From NCBI RefSeq assembly GCF_051014685.1, contig NW_027478458.1, forward strand, positions 1,364,001 to 1,428,000: a stretch of DNA of 64,000 bases. Direction: 5' to 3'. This document shows positions 52,213 to 64,000 of this stretch, piece by piece. The position numbers and the translations under genes are program-made. Position 1 is the stretch's first letter. Each line of letters starts with the position of its first letter. This DNA comes from Ptiloglossa arizonensis (taxonomy: Eukaryota > Arthropoda > Insecta > Hymenoptera > Colletidae). The notes under the pieces are model-generated. The model did not search any database. It saw only the letters and a program-made list of their open reading frames with translations, and was not told the DNA's origin.

Positions 52213-54248
52213 TATTGGTTTCGAGTAACAGACTTGCGAAAATTTTGATGGTTTCTCAACCGTTCCTTAGCTTCAAACTCCCATATCTCGCGAACGGATT
52301 GACGAACTCGAGAAATTCCTGTCGCATCTGAAAGTAGAAACTCGCCCGATTACAACGGTGTGTGTACTTTTCCCCTAGGCCATTCCAGTTATTGATTTCG
52401 AGTATCAGACTTGCGAAAATTTTGATGGTTTCTCAACCATTCCTTAACTGCACACTCCCATATCTCGCGAACGGATTGCCGAACTCGAGAATTTCCTATT
52501 GCATCAGAAAGCAGAAGCTCGCCCGATTACAATGGTATGTGTATTTTTGCCCTAGGCCGTAGTGGTTATAGGTTTCGAGTATCAGACTTGCGAAAATTGT
52601 GATGGTTTCTAAACCATTCCTTAACTTCAAACTCCCATATCTCGCGAACGGAATGACGAACTCGAGAATTTCCTATTGCATCTGAAAGCAGAAACTCGCC
52701 CGATTACAAAGATATGTGTGTTTTCCCCATAGGCCTTTGTAGTTATTGGTTTCGAGTATCAGACTTGCGAATATTTTGATGGTTTCTCAACCATTCCTTA
52801 ACTTCAAATTCCCATATCTCGCGAACGGATTGACGAACTCGAGAAATTCCTGTTGCATCTGATAGTAGAAACGCGCCCGATTACAACGGTATGTGTATTT
52901 TTCCCCTAGGCCATTGTAGTAATTGGTTTCGAGTATCAGACCAGCGAAAATTTTGATGGTTTCTCAAGCATTCCTTAACTTCAAACTTCCATATCTCGCG
53001 AACGGATTGACGAACTCGAGAAATTCCTGTTGCATGTGGAAGTACAAACTCGCCCGATTACAACAGTATGTGTATTTTTCCCCTAGGCCTTTCTAGTCAT
53101 TGGTTTCGAGTATCAGACTTGCGAAAATTTTGATGGTTTCTCAACCATTCCTTAACTTCAAAGTCCCATAACTCGCGAACGGATTGACCAAATCGAGAAA
53201 TTCCTGCTGCATGTGGAAGTAGAAACTCGCCCGATTACAACGGTATGTGTATTTTTCCCCTAGGCCTTTGTAGTTATTGGTTTCGAGTACCAGACATGCG
53301 GAAATTTTGATGGTCTCTCAACCATTCCTTAACTTCACACTCCCATATCTCGCAAACGGATTGCCGAACTCGAGAATTTCCTATGGCATCAGAAAGCAGA
53401 AGCTCGCACGATTACATTGGTGTGTGTACTTTTCCCCTAGGCCATTCCAGTTGTTGGTTTCGAGTATCAGACCAGCGAAAATTTTGATGGTTTCTCAAGC
53501 ATGCCTTAACATCAAACTCCCATATCTCGCGATCGCATTGACGAACTCGTGAAATTCCTGTTGTATCTGGAAGTAGAAACTCGCCCGATTACAATGGTAT
53601 GTGTCTTTTTCCCCTAGACATTTGTAGTTATTGGTTTCGAGTATCAGACTTGCGAAAATTTTGATGGTTTCTCAAACATTCCTTAACTTCAAACTCCCAT
53701 ATCTCGCGAACGGATCGACGAACTCGAGAAATTCCTGTTGTATCTGAAAGTAGAAACTCGCCCGATTACAACGGTATGTGTATTTTTCCCCTAGGCCGTT
53801 GTAGTTATTGGTTTCGAGTAACAGACTTGCGAAAATTTTGATGGTTTCTCAACCGTTCCTTAGCTTCAAACTCCCATATCTCGCGAACGGATTGACGAAC
53901 TCGAGAAATTCCTGTCGCATCTGAAAGTAGAAACTCGCCCGATTACAACGGTGTGTGTACTTTTCCCCTAGGCCATTCCAGTTATTGATTTCGAGTATCA
54001 GACTTGCGAAAATTTTGATGGTTTCTCAACCATTCCTTAACTGCACACTCCCATATCTCGCGAACGGATTGCCGAACTCGAGAATTTCCTATTGCATCAG
54101 AAAGCAGAAGCTCGCCCGATTACAATGGTATGTGTATTTTTGCCCTAGGCCGTAGTGGTTATAGGTTTCGAGTATCAGACTTGCGAAAATTGTGATGGTT
54201 TCTAAACCATTCCTTAACTTCAAACTCCCATATCTCGCGAACGGAATG
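51062..54248. repeat. 9-mer tandem duplication, 1,592-1,593-bp period
   Basis: The stretch from about 51,062 to 52,655 is repeated directly at 52,656-54,248. ATCTGATAGT is at 51265 and 52857; the monomers at 52,362 and 53,955 are exactly 1,593 bp apart. Copy 1 has a private one-base deletion (AAAGCGAAGC for AAAGCAGAAGC near 51,803) and CCCCAAGGCCTTGC at about 51,490. Both copies share GTCATTGG, absent from the ancestral place near 32,210, so the duplication followed that mutation. Confidence 0.88.
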
Positions 54249-54249
54249 A

Positions 54250-57200
54250 CGAACTCGAAAAGTTCCTGTTGCACCTGAAAGTAGAAACTCGCCCGATTAC
54301 AAAGGTATGTGTATTTTTCCCCTAGGCCTTTGTAGTTATTGGTTTCGAGTATCAGACTTGCGAAAATTTTGATGGTCTCTCAACCATTCCTTAACTTCAA
54401 ACTTCCATATCTCGCGAACGGATTGACGAACTCGAGAAATTCCCGTTGCATCTGAAAGTAGAACCTCGCCCGATTACAACGGTATGTGTACTTTACCCCG
54501 AGGGCATTCCAGTTATTGGTTTCGAGTATCAGACTTGCGAAAATTTTGATGATTTCTCAACCATTCCTTAACTTCAAACTCCCATATCTCGCGAACGCAT
54601 TGACGAACTCGAGAAATTCCTGTTGCATGTGAAAGTAGAATCTCGCACGATCAAATGGTATGTGTATCTTTCCCCTAGGCATTTGTAGTTATTGGTTTCG
54701 AGTATCAGACTTGCCAAAATTTTGATGGTTTCTCAACCATTCCTTAACTTCAAACTCCCATATCTCGCGAACGGATTGACGAACTCGAGAATTTCCTATT
54801 GCATCTGAAAGCAGAAACTCGCCCGATTACAACGGTATGTGTATTTTTCCCCTAGGCCATAGTAGTTATTGATTTCGAGTATCAGACTTGCGAAAATTGT
54901 GATGGTTTCTCAACCATTCCTTAACTTCATACTCCCATATCTAGCGAACGGATTGACGAACTCGAGAAATTCCTGTTGGATCTGAAAGTAGAAACTCGCC
55001 CGATTACAAAGATATGTGTGTTTTCCCCCTAGGGCTTTGTAGTTATTGGTTTCGACTATCAGACTTGCGAAAATTTTGATGGTATCTCAACCATTCCTTA
55101 ATTTCAAACTCCCATATCTCGCGAACGGATTGACAAACTCTAGAATTTCCTATGGCATCAGAAAGCAGAAACTCGCCCGATTACAACGGTATGTGTATTT
55201 TTGCCCTAGGCCATTGTAGTTATTGTTTTCGAGTATCAGACTTGCGAAAATTTTGATGGTTTCTCAACCATTCCTTAACTTCAAACTCCCATATCTCGCG
55301 AACGGATTGACCAAATCGAGAAATTCCTGCTGCATGTGGAAGTAGAAACTCGCCCGATTACAACGGTATGTGAATTTTTCCCCTAGGCCTTTGTAGTTAT
55401 TGGTTTCGAGTACCAGACATGCGGAAATTTTGATGGTCTCTCAACCATTCCTTAACTTCAAACCCCCATATCTCGCGAACGGATTGACGAACTCGAGAAT
55501 TTCCTATTGCATCTGAAAACAGAATCTCGGCCGATTACAACGGTTGTGTGTACTTTTCCCCTAGGCCATTCTAGTTGTTGGTTTCGAGTATCAGACCAGC
55601 GAAAATTTTGATGGTTTCTCAAGCATTCCTTCACATCAAACTCCCATATCTCGCGAACGCATAGACGAACTCGTGAAATTCCTGTTGTATCTGGAAGTAG
55701 AAACTCGCCCGATTACAATGGTATGTGTCTTTTTCCCCTAGACATTTGTAGTTATTGGTTTCGAGTATCAGACTTGCGAAAATTTTGATGGTTTCTCAAA
55801 CATTCCTTAACTTCAAACTCCCATATCTCGCGAACGGATCGACGAACTCGAGAAATTCCTGTTGCATCTGAAAGTAGAAACTCGCCCGATTACAACGGTA
55901 TGTGTATTTTTCCCCTAGGCCGTTGTAGTTATTGGTTTCGAGTATCAGACTTGCGAAAATTTTGATTGTTTCTCCACCACTCCTTAACTTCAAACCCCCA
56001 TTTCTCGCGAACGGATTGACGAACTCGAGAAATTCCTGTTGTATGTGAAAGTAGAAACTCGCCCAATTACAATGGTGTGTGTACTTTTCCCCTAGGCCAT
56101 TCCAGTTATTGGTTTCGAGTATCAGACTTGCGAAAATTTTGATGGTTTCTCAACCATTCCTTAACTTCACACTCCCATATCTCGCGAACGGATTGCCGAA
56201 CTCGAGAATTTCCTATTGCATCAGAAAGCAGAAGCTCGCCCGATTACAACGGTATGTGTATTTTTGCCGTAGGCCATAGTGGTTATAGGTTTCGAGTATC
56301 AGACTTGCGAAAATTGTGATGGTTTCCAAACCATTCCTTAACTTCAAACTCCCATATCTCGCGAACGGAATGACGAACTCGAAAAATTTCTGTTGCACCT
56401 GAAAGCAGAAACTCGCCCGATTACAACGGTGTGTGTACTTTTCCCCTAGGCCGTTGTAGTTATTGGTTTCGAGTATCAGACTTGCGAAAATTTTGATGGT
56501 TTCTCAACCATTCCTTAACTTCAAACTCCCATATCTCGCGAACGGATGGACGAACTCGAGTAATTCCTGTTGCATGTGGAAGTAGAAACTCGCCCGATTA
56601 CAACGGTAATTGTGTTTTTCCCCTAGGCCTTTGTAGTTATTGGTTTCGAGTAACAGACTTGCGAAAATTTTGATGGTTTCTCAACCATTCCTTAACTTCA
56701 AACTCCCATATCTCGCGAACGGATGGACGAACTCGAGAAATTCCTGTTGCATGTGGAAGTAGAAACTCGCCCGATTACAACGGTATGTGTATTTTTCCCC
56801 TAGGCTTTTGTAGTTATGGGTTTCGAGTAACAGACTTGCGAAAATTTTGATGGTTTCTCAACCGCTCCTTAGCTTCAAACTCCCATATCTCGCGAACGGA
56901 TTGACGAACTCGAGAAATTCCTGTCGCATCTGAAAGTAGAAACTCGCCCGATTACAATGGTGTGTGTACTTTTCCCCTAGGCCATTCCAGTTATTGATTT
57001 CGAGTTTGAGACTTGCGAAAATTTTGATGGTTTCTCAACCATTCCTTAACTTCACACTCCCATATCTCGCGAACCGATTGACGAACTCGAGAAATTCCTG
57101 TTGCATCTGAAAGTAAGAACTCGCCCGATTACAACGGTATGTGTATTTTTCCCCTAGGCCATTGTAGTTATTGGTTTCGAGTATCAGGCTTGCGAAAATT

Positions 57201-58290
57201 TTGATGGTTTCTCAACCATTCCTTAACTTCAAACGCCCATTTTTCGCGAACGGATTGACGAACTCGAGAAATTCCTGTTGTATCTGAAAGTAGAAACTCG
57301 CACGATTACAATGGTGTGTGTACTTTTCCCCTAGGCCATTCCAGTTATTGGTTTCGAGTATCAGACTTGCGAAAATTTTGATGGTTTCTCAACCATTCCT
57401 TAACTTCACACTCCCATATCTCGCGAACCGATTGACGAACTCGAGAAATTCCTGTTGCATCTGAAAGTAAGAACTCGCCCGATTACAACGGTATGTGTAT
57501 TTTTCCCCTAGGCCATTGTAGTTATTGGTTTCGAGTATCAGGCTTGCGAAAATTTTGATGGTTTCTCAACCATTCCTTAACTTCAAACGCCCATTTTTCG
57601 CGAACGGATTGACGAACTCGAGAAATTCCTGTTGTATCTGAAAGTAGAAACTCGCCCGATTACAATGGTGTGTGTACTTTTCCCCTAGGCCATTCCAGTT
57701 ATTGGTTTCGAGTATCAGACTTGCGAAAATTTTGATGGTTTCTCAACCATTCCTTAACTTCACACTCCCATATCTCGCGAACGGATTGCCGAACTCGAGA
57801 ATTTCCTATGGCATCAGAAAGCAGAAGCTCGTACGATTACAATGGTGTGTGTACTTTTCCCCTAGGCCTTTGTAGTTAGTGGTTTCGAGTATCACACATG
57901 CGGAAATTTTGATGGTCTCTCAACCATTCCTTAACTTCAAACGCCCATATTTCGCGAACGGATTGACGAACTCGAGAAATTCCTGTTGTATCTGAAAGTA
58001 GAAACTCGCCCGATTACAATGGTGTGTGTACTTTTCCCCTAGGCCATTCCAGTTATTGGTTTCGAGTATCAGGCTTGCGAAAATTTTGATGGTTTCTCAA
58101 CCGCTCCTTAGCTTCAAACTCCCATATCTCGCGAACGGATTGACGAACTCGAGAAATTCCTGTCGCATCTGAAAGTAGAAACTCGCCCGATTACAATGGT
58201 GTGTGTACTTTTCCCCTAGGCCATTCCAGTTATTGATTTCGAGTTTGAGACTTGCGAAAATTTTGATGGTTTCTCAACCATTCCTTAACT
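54250..58290. repeat. Long-range duplicated block, right copy
   Basis: Partner of 38,300-42,020. It retains the two monomers at about 55,150-55,510 that are missing from the left copy, and lacks the 19-bp microduplication. GCCAAAATTTT is at 54713, 15,934 bp from 38779. A private change CTCTAGAATTT near 55,138 removes the CTCGAG palindrome. Confidence 0.82.
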
Positions 58291-58499
58291 TCACACTCCC
58301 ATATCTCGCGAACCGATTGACGAACTCGAGAAATTCCTGTTGCATCTGAAAGTAAGAACTCGCCCGATTACAACGGTATGTGTATTTTTCCCCTAGGCCA
58401 TTGTAGTTATTGGTTTCGAGTATCAGGCTTGCGAAAATTTTGATGGTTTCTCAACCATTCCTTAACTTCAAACGCCCATTTTTCGCGAACGGATTGACG

Positions 58500-61400
58500 A
58501 ACTCGAGAAATTCCTGTTGTATCTGAAAGTAGAAACTCGCCCGATTACAATGGTGTGTGTACTTTTACCCTAGGCCTTTGTAGTTAGTGGTTTCGAGTAT
58601 CACACTTGCGGAAATTTTGATGGTCTCTCAACCATTCCTTAACTTCAAACCCCCATATCTCGCGAACGGATTGCCGAACTCGAGAATTTCCTATGGCATC
58701 AGAAAGCAGAAGCTCGCACGATTACAATGGTGTGTGTACTTTTCCCCTACGCCATTCCAGTTATTGGTTTCGAGTATCAGACCAGCGAAAATTTTGAAGG
58801 TTTCTCTACCATTCCTTAACTTCAAATTCCCATATCTCGCGAACGGATTGACGGACTCGAGAAATTCCTGTTGCATCTGAAAGTAGAAACTCGCCCGATT
58901 ACAATGGTGTGTGTACTTTTCCCCCAGGCCATTCCCGTTATTGGTTTCGAGTATCAGACTTGCGAAGATTTTGATGGTTTCTCAATCATTCCTTAACTTC
59001 AAACTTCCATATCTCGCGAACGGATTGTCGAACTCGAGAATTTCCTATGGCATCAGAAAGCAGAAACTCGCCCGATTACAACGGTATGTGTATTTTTGCC
59101 CTAGGCCATTGTAGTTAATGTTTTCGAGTATCAGACTTGCGAAAATTTTGATGGTTTCTCAACCATTCCTTAACTTCAAACTCCCATATCTCGCGAACGG
59201 ATTGACCAAATCGAGAAATTCCTGCTGCATGTGGAAGTAGAAACTCGCCCGATTACAACGGTATGTGTATTTTTCCCCTAGGCCTTTGTAGTTATTGGTT
59301 TCGAGTACCAGACATGCGGAAATTTTGATGGTCTCTCAACCATTCCTTAACTTCAAACCCCCATATCTCGCGAACGGATTGACGAACTCGAGAATTTCCC
59401 ATTGCATCTGAAAACAGAATCTCGGCCGATTACAACGGTTGTGTGTACTTTTCCCCTAGGCCATTCCAGTTGTTGGTTTCGAGTATCAGACCAGCGAAAA
59501 TTTTGATGGTTTCTCAAGCATTCCTTAACTTCACACTCCCATATCTCGCGAACGGATTGCCGAACTCGAGAAATTCCTGTTGTATGTGAAAGTAGAAACT
59601 CGCCCAATTACAATGGTGTGTGTACTTTTCCCCTAGGCCTTTCCAGTTATTGGTTTCGAGTATCAGACTTGCAAAAATTTTGATGGTTTCTCAACCATTC
59701 CTTAACTTCACACTCCCATATCTCGCGAACGGATTGCCGAACTCGAGAATTTCCTATTGCATCAGAACGCAGAAGCTCGCCCGATTACAATGGTATGTGT
59801 ATTTTTGCCCTAGGCCATAGTGGTTATAGGTTTCGAGTATCAGACTTGCGAAAATTGTGATGGTTTCTAAACCATTCCTTAACTTCAAACTCCCATATCA
59901 CGCGAACGGAATGACGAACTCGAAAAATTTCTGTTGCACCTGAAAGCAGAAACTCGCCCGATTACAACGGTGTGTGTACTTTTCCCCTAGGCCATTCCAG
60001 TTGTTGGTTTCGAGTATCAGACCAACAAAAATTTTGATGGTTCCTCAAGAATTCCTTCACTTCAAACTTCCATATCTCGCGATCGCATTGACGCACTCGA
60101 GAATTTCCTATTGCGTCTGAAAGCAGTAACTCGCCCGATTACAACGGTGTGTGTATTTTTGCCCTAGGCCATAGTAGTTATTGGATTCGTGTATCAGGCT
60201 TGCGAAAATTTTGATGGTTCCTCAAGAATTCCTTCACTTCAAACTTCCATATCTCGCGATCGCATTGACGCACTCGAGAGTTTCCTATTGGGTCTGAAAG
60301 CAGAAACTCGCCCGATTACAACGGTATGTGTATTTTTGCCCTAGGCCATAGTAGTTATTGGATTCGTGTATCAGGCTTGCGAAAATTTTGATGGTTCCTC
60401 AAGAATTCCTTCACTTCAAACCTCCTTATCTCGCGATCGCATTGACGCACTCGAGAATTTCCTATTGCGTCTGAAAGCAGAAACTCGCCCGATTACAACG
60501 GTATGTGTATTTTTCCCCTAGGCCATAGTAGTTATTGATTTCGAGTATCAGACTTGCGAAAATTGTGATGGTTTCTCAACCATTCCTTAACTTCAAACTC
60601 CCATATCTAGCGAACGGATTGACGAACTCGAGAAATTCCTGTTGCATCTGAAAGTAGAAACTCGCCCGATTACAAAGATATGTGTGTTTTCCCTCTAGGC
60701 CTTTGTAGTTATTGGTTTCGAGTATCAGACTTGCGAAAATTTTGATGGTTTCTCAACCATTCCTTAACTTCAATCTCCCATATCTCGCGAACGGATTGAC
60801 GAACTCGAGTAATTCCTGTTGCATGTGGAAGTAGAAACTCGCCCGATTACAACGGTATGTGTATTTTTCGCCGAGGCCTTTGTAGTTATTGGTTTCGAGT
60901 AACAGACTTGCGAAAATTTTGATGGTTTCTCAACCGTTCCTTAGCTTCAAACTCCCATATCTCGCGAACGGATTGACGAACTCGAGAAATTCCTGTTGCA
61001 TCTGAAAGTAGAAACTCGCCCGATTACAATGGTGTGTGTACTTTTCCCCTAGGCCACTCCAGTTATTGATTTCGAGTATGAGACTTGCGAAAACTTTGAT
61101 GGTTTCTCAACCATTCCTTAATTTCAAATTCCCATATCTCGCGAACGGATTGACGAACTCGAGAAATTCCTGTTGCATCTGAAAGTAGAAACTCGCCCGA
61201 TTACAATGGTGTGTGTACTTTTCCCCTAGGCCTTTGTAGTTAGTGGTTTCGAGTATCAGACATGCGGAAATTTTGATGGTCTCTCAACCATTCCTTAACT
61301 TCAAACCCCCATATCTCGCGAACGGATTGCCGAACTCGAGAATTTCCTATGGCATCAGAAAGCAGAAGCTCGCACGATTACAATGGTGTGTGTACTTTTC

Positions 61401-62050
61401 CCCTAGGCCATTCCAGTTATTGGTTTCGAGTATCAGACCAGCGAAAATTTTGATGGTTTCTCTACCATTCCTTTACTTCAAATTCCCATATCTCGCGAAC
61501 GGATTGACGAACTCGAGAAATTCCTGTTGCATCTGAAAGTAGAAACTCGCCCGATTACAATGGTGTGTGTACTTTTCGCCCAGGCCATTCCCGTTATTGG
61601 TTTCGAGTATCAGACTTGCGAAAATTTTGATGGTTTCTCAATCATTCCTTAACTTCAAACTTCCATATCTCGCGAACGGATTGCCGAACTCGAGAATTTC
61701 CTATGGCATCAGAAAGCAGAAACTCGCCCGATTACAACGGTATGTGTATTTTTGCCCTAGGCCATTGTAGTTATTGTTTTCGAGTATCAGACTTGCGAAA
61801 ATTTTGATGGTTTCTCAACCATTCCTTAACTTCAAACTCCCATATCTCGCGAACGGATTGACCAAATCGAGAAATTCCTGCTGCATGTGGAAGTAGAAAC
61901 TCGCCCGATTACAACGGTATGTGTATTTTTCCCCTAGGCCTTTGTAGTTATTGGTTTCGAGTACCAGACATGCGGAAATTTTGATGGTTTCTCAAGCATT
62001 CCTTAACATCAAACTCCCATATCTCGCGAACGCATTGACGAACTCGTGAA
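58500..62050. repeat. 15-mer-spaced pair near right end
   Basis: Monomers at 58,587 and 58,911 recur at 61,243 and 61,567, both 2,656 bp apart (15 monomers plus one base). They are of the GACATGCGG, GGCATCAGAAAG and CCCAGGCCATT type seen at 3.7-4.2, 7.6-8.1, 11.2-11.6 and 15.1-15.6 kb, but carry more private substitutions. Similarity holds for about 0.8 kb after each start; the material between is of other types. Confidence 0.7.
59995..60500 (+). repeat. Divergent monomer subtype (three in a row)
   Basis: Three consecutive monomers with TTCCTCAAGAATTCCTTCAC at 60041, 60218 and 60395 share CGCGATCGCATTGACGCAC and TTGCGTCTG or TTGGGTCTG. They create GAATTC and CGATCG sites that the common monomer lacks. 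A fourth copy starts at 63050. The set is the most distant from the general consensus that I saw and occurs only in the last 4 kb. Confidence 0.85.
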
Positions 62051-64000
62051 ATTCCTGTTGTATCTGGAAGTAGAAACTCGCCCGATTACAATGGTATGTG
62101 TCTTTTTCCCCTAGACATTTGTAGTTATTGGTTTCGAGTATCAGACTTGCGAAAATTTTGATGGTTTCTCAAACATTCCTTAACTTCACACTTCCATATC
62201 TCGCGAACGGATTGACGAACTCGAGAATTTCCTATTGCATCTAAAAGCGGAAACTCGCCCGATTACAACGGTGTGTGTATTTTTCCCATAGGCCATTGTA
62301 GTTATTGGATTCGTGTATCAGGCTTGCGAAAATTTTGATGGTCTCTCAACCATTCCTTAACTTCAAACTCCCATATCTCGCGAACGGATTGACGAACTCG
62401 AGATATTCCTATTGCATCTGAAAGCAGAAACTCGCCCGATTACAACGGTGTGTGTACTTTTCCCCTAGGCCATTCCAGTTGTTGGTTTCGAGTATCAGAC
62501 CAGCGAGAACTTTGATGGTCTCTCAACCATTCCTTAACTTCAAACTCCCATATCTCGCGAACGGATTGACGAACTCGAGAAATTCCTATTGCATCTGAAA
62601 GCAGAAACTCGCCCGATTACAACGGTGTGTGTACTTTTCCCCTAGGCCATTCCAGTTATTGGTTTCGAGTATCAGACTTGCGAAAATTTTGATGGTTTCT
62701 CAACCATTCCTTAACTTCACACCCCCATATCTCGCGAACGGATTGCCGAACTCGAGAATTTCCTATTGCATCAGAAAGCAGAAGCTCGCCCGATTACAAT
62801 GGTATGTGTATTTTTGCCCAAGGCCATAGTGGTTATAGGTTTCGAGTATCAGACTTGCGAAAATTGTGATGGTTTCTAAACCATTCCTTAACTTCAAACT
62901 CCCATATCTCGCGAACGGAATGACGAACTCGAAAAATTTCTGTTGCACCTGAAAGCAGAAACTCGCACGATTACAACGGTGTGTGTACTTTTCCCCTAGG
63001 CCATTCCAGTTGTTGGTTTCGAGTATCAGACAAGCAAAAATTTTGATGGTTCCTCAAGAATTCCTTCACTTCAAACTTCCATATCTCGCGATCGCATTGA
63101 CGCACTCGAGAATTTCCTATTGCGTCTGAAAGCAGAAACTCGCCCGATTGTAACGGTATGTGTATTTTTGCCCTAGGCCTTTGTAGTTATTGGTTTCGAG
63201 TACCAGACATGCGGAAATTTTGATGGTCTCTCAACCATTCCTTAACTTCAAACCTCCATATCTCGCGAACGGATTGACGAACTCGAGAATTTCCTATTGC
63301 ATCTGAAAACAGAATCTCGGCCGATTACAACGGTTGTGTGTACTTTTCCCCTAGGCCATTCCAGTTGTTGGTTTCGAGTATCAGACCAGCGAAAATTTTG
63401 ATGGTCTCTCAACCATTCCTTAACTTCAAACTCCCATATCTCGCGAACGGATTGGCTAACTCGAGAAATTCCTATTGCATCTGAAAGCAGAAACTCGACC
63501 GATTACAACGGCGTGTGCACTTTTCCCCTAGGCCATTCCAGTTATTGGTTTCGAGTATCAGACCAGCGAAAATTTTGATGGTTTCTCAACCATTCTTTAT
63601 TTTCACACTTCCATATCTCGCGAACGGATTGACGAACTCGAGAATTTCCTATTGCATCTAAAAGCAGAAACTCGCCCGATTACAACGGTGTGTGTACTTT
63701 TCCCCTAGGCCATTCCAGTTGTTGGTTTCGAGTATCAGACCAGCGAGAATTTTGATGGTTTCTCAAGCATTCCTTAACTTCAAACTTCCATGTCTCGCGA
63801 ACGGATTGACGAACTCGAGAAATTCCTGTTGCGTCTGAAAGTAGAAACTCGCCCGATTACAATGGTATGTGTACTTTTCCCCTAGGCCATTCCAGTTATT
63901 GGTTTCGAGTATCAGACTTGCGAAAATTTTGATTGTTTCTCAAACATTCCTTAACTTCACACTTCCATATCTCGCGAACGGATTGACGAACTCGAGAATT
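62050..64000. repeat. Heterogeneous satellite segment at right edge
   Basis: Monomers here are mixtures of types with many private changes (for example GATTGTAACGG near 63,150, GGATTGGCTAACTCG near 63,455, CGGCGTGTGCACTT near 63,510 and TTCCATGTCTCGCG near 63,790). No multi-monomer period was recognised apart from a monomer at 62,629 that matches 59,620 at 3,009 bp (17 x 177). The sequence is still satellite at the last base. Confidence 0.75.

Larger units (their letters stand above)
1..64000. repeat. 177-bp tandem satellite array filling the window
   Basis: Successive copies of the anchor CGAGTATCAG begin at 31, 208, 384, 561 and 738, that is at steps of 177, 176, 177 and 177. The same spacing holds wherever I tested it through to the right edge. 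Both window edges fall inside monomers, so the array extends beyond the window on both sides. All copies examined are in the same orientation. No non-satellite insertion longer than a few bases was seen. The array is best read as centromeric or other constitutive heterochromatin of a eukaryote; that location is inferred from copy number, monomer length near one nucleosome and HOR organisation, not from any flanking marker. Monomers commonly differ at a limited set of recurring sites, so variants act as barcodes for larger repeats. Confidence 0.99.

Noticed and set aside
60041..60480. A different satellite family inserted in the array
   Set aside because: These monomers keep the 177-bp length, orientation and most of the consensus (CGAGAATTTCC, CAGAAACTCGCCCG), so they are a divergent subtype of the same family.
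1..64000. CRISPR array or other repeat-spacer structure
   Set aside because: The repeating unit is continuous at 177 bp; there are no unique spacers between short repeats, and no associated genes.
1..64000. Telomeric or simple-sequence repeats, tRNA or rRNA genes, bacterial or viral genes
   Set aside because: None was seen; all stretches examined align to the satellite monomer.

Overview
The whole 64 kb window is one uninterrupted block of tandem satellite DNA. The unit is about 177 bp (59 x 3), repeated roughly 360 times, and every copy examined runs head to tail in the same direction. I found no gene, RNA gene, transposon, unique flank or CRISPR array. The only open reading frames are short and arise because 177 is divisible by 3, so an open frame in one monomer continues into the next. 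This points to a eukaryotic centromeric, pericentromeric or other heterochromatic array. By hand count a typical monomer is about 41% G+C with 10 CpG (about 7.5 expected from its C and G content). That absence of CpG depletion fits a lightly methylated genome, such as an insect or other invertebrate, better than a vertebrate or plant. I cannot name the species.

Monomers differ from each other by marker variants, and these reveal a layered higher-order repeat (HOR) structure. Left part (1-20 kb): a 4-mer of 707 bp at 1-1,150 and again at 17.3-18.9 kb, a 7-mer of 1,238 bp at 3.1-5.4 kb, two copies of a 15-mer (2,655 bp) at 4.5-9.8 kb, a 3-mer duplication (531 bp) at 10.3-11.4 kb, and long-range copies (1.3-4.4 kb repeated at 12.6-15.7 kb; 8.3-10.4 kb repeated at 15.7-17.8 kb). 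Middle (20-32 kb): an 8-monomer-spaced duplication, then a regular 13-mer HOR of 2,298 bp. Region 32-44 kb: a 12-mer family (2,123 bp) with a 6-mer internal duplication, then dimer and 7-mer patterns.

Right part (44-64 kb): 44.4-52.2 kb is a copy of 25.1-32.9 kb, displaced by about 19,294 bp and carrying three more copies of the 13-mer. A 9-mer tandem duplication follows (51.1-54.2 kb), then a copy of 38.3-42.0 kb (54.3-58.3 kb). The last 4-6 kb is the most heterogeneous and includes a divergent monomer subtype.

Nearly all these distances are whole numbers of monomers, give or take a few single-base indels, which is what unequal crossing-over and gene conversion between in-register monomers produce. 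Per-monomer elements that could have a function are an AAAATTTT tract, a weak dyad, and a 17-bp site on the minus strand resembling the CENP-B box (12 of 17 positions, 7 of 9 core positions). None of these is demonstrated to work. Block boundaries were read by eye and are accurate to tens of bases; anchor positions given as single numbers are exact.
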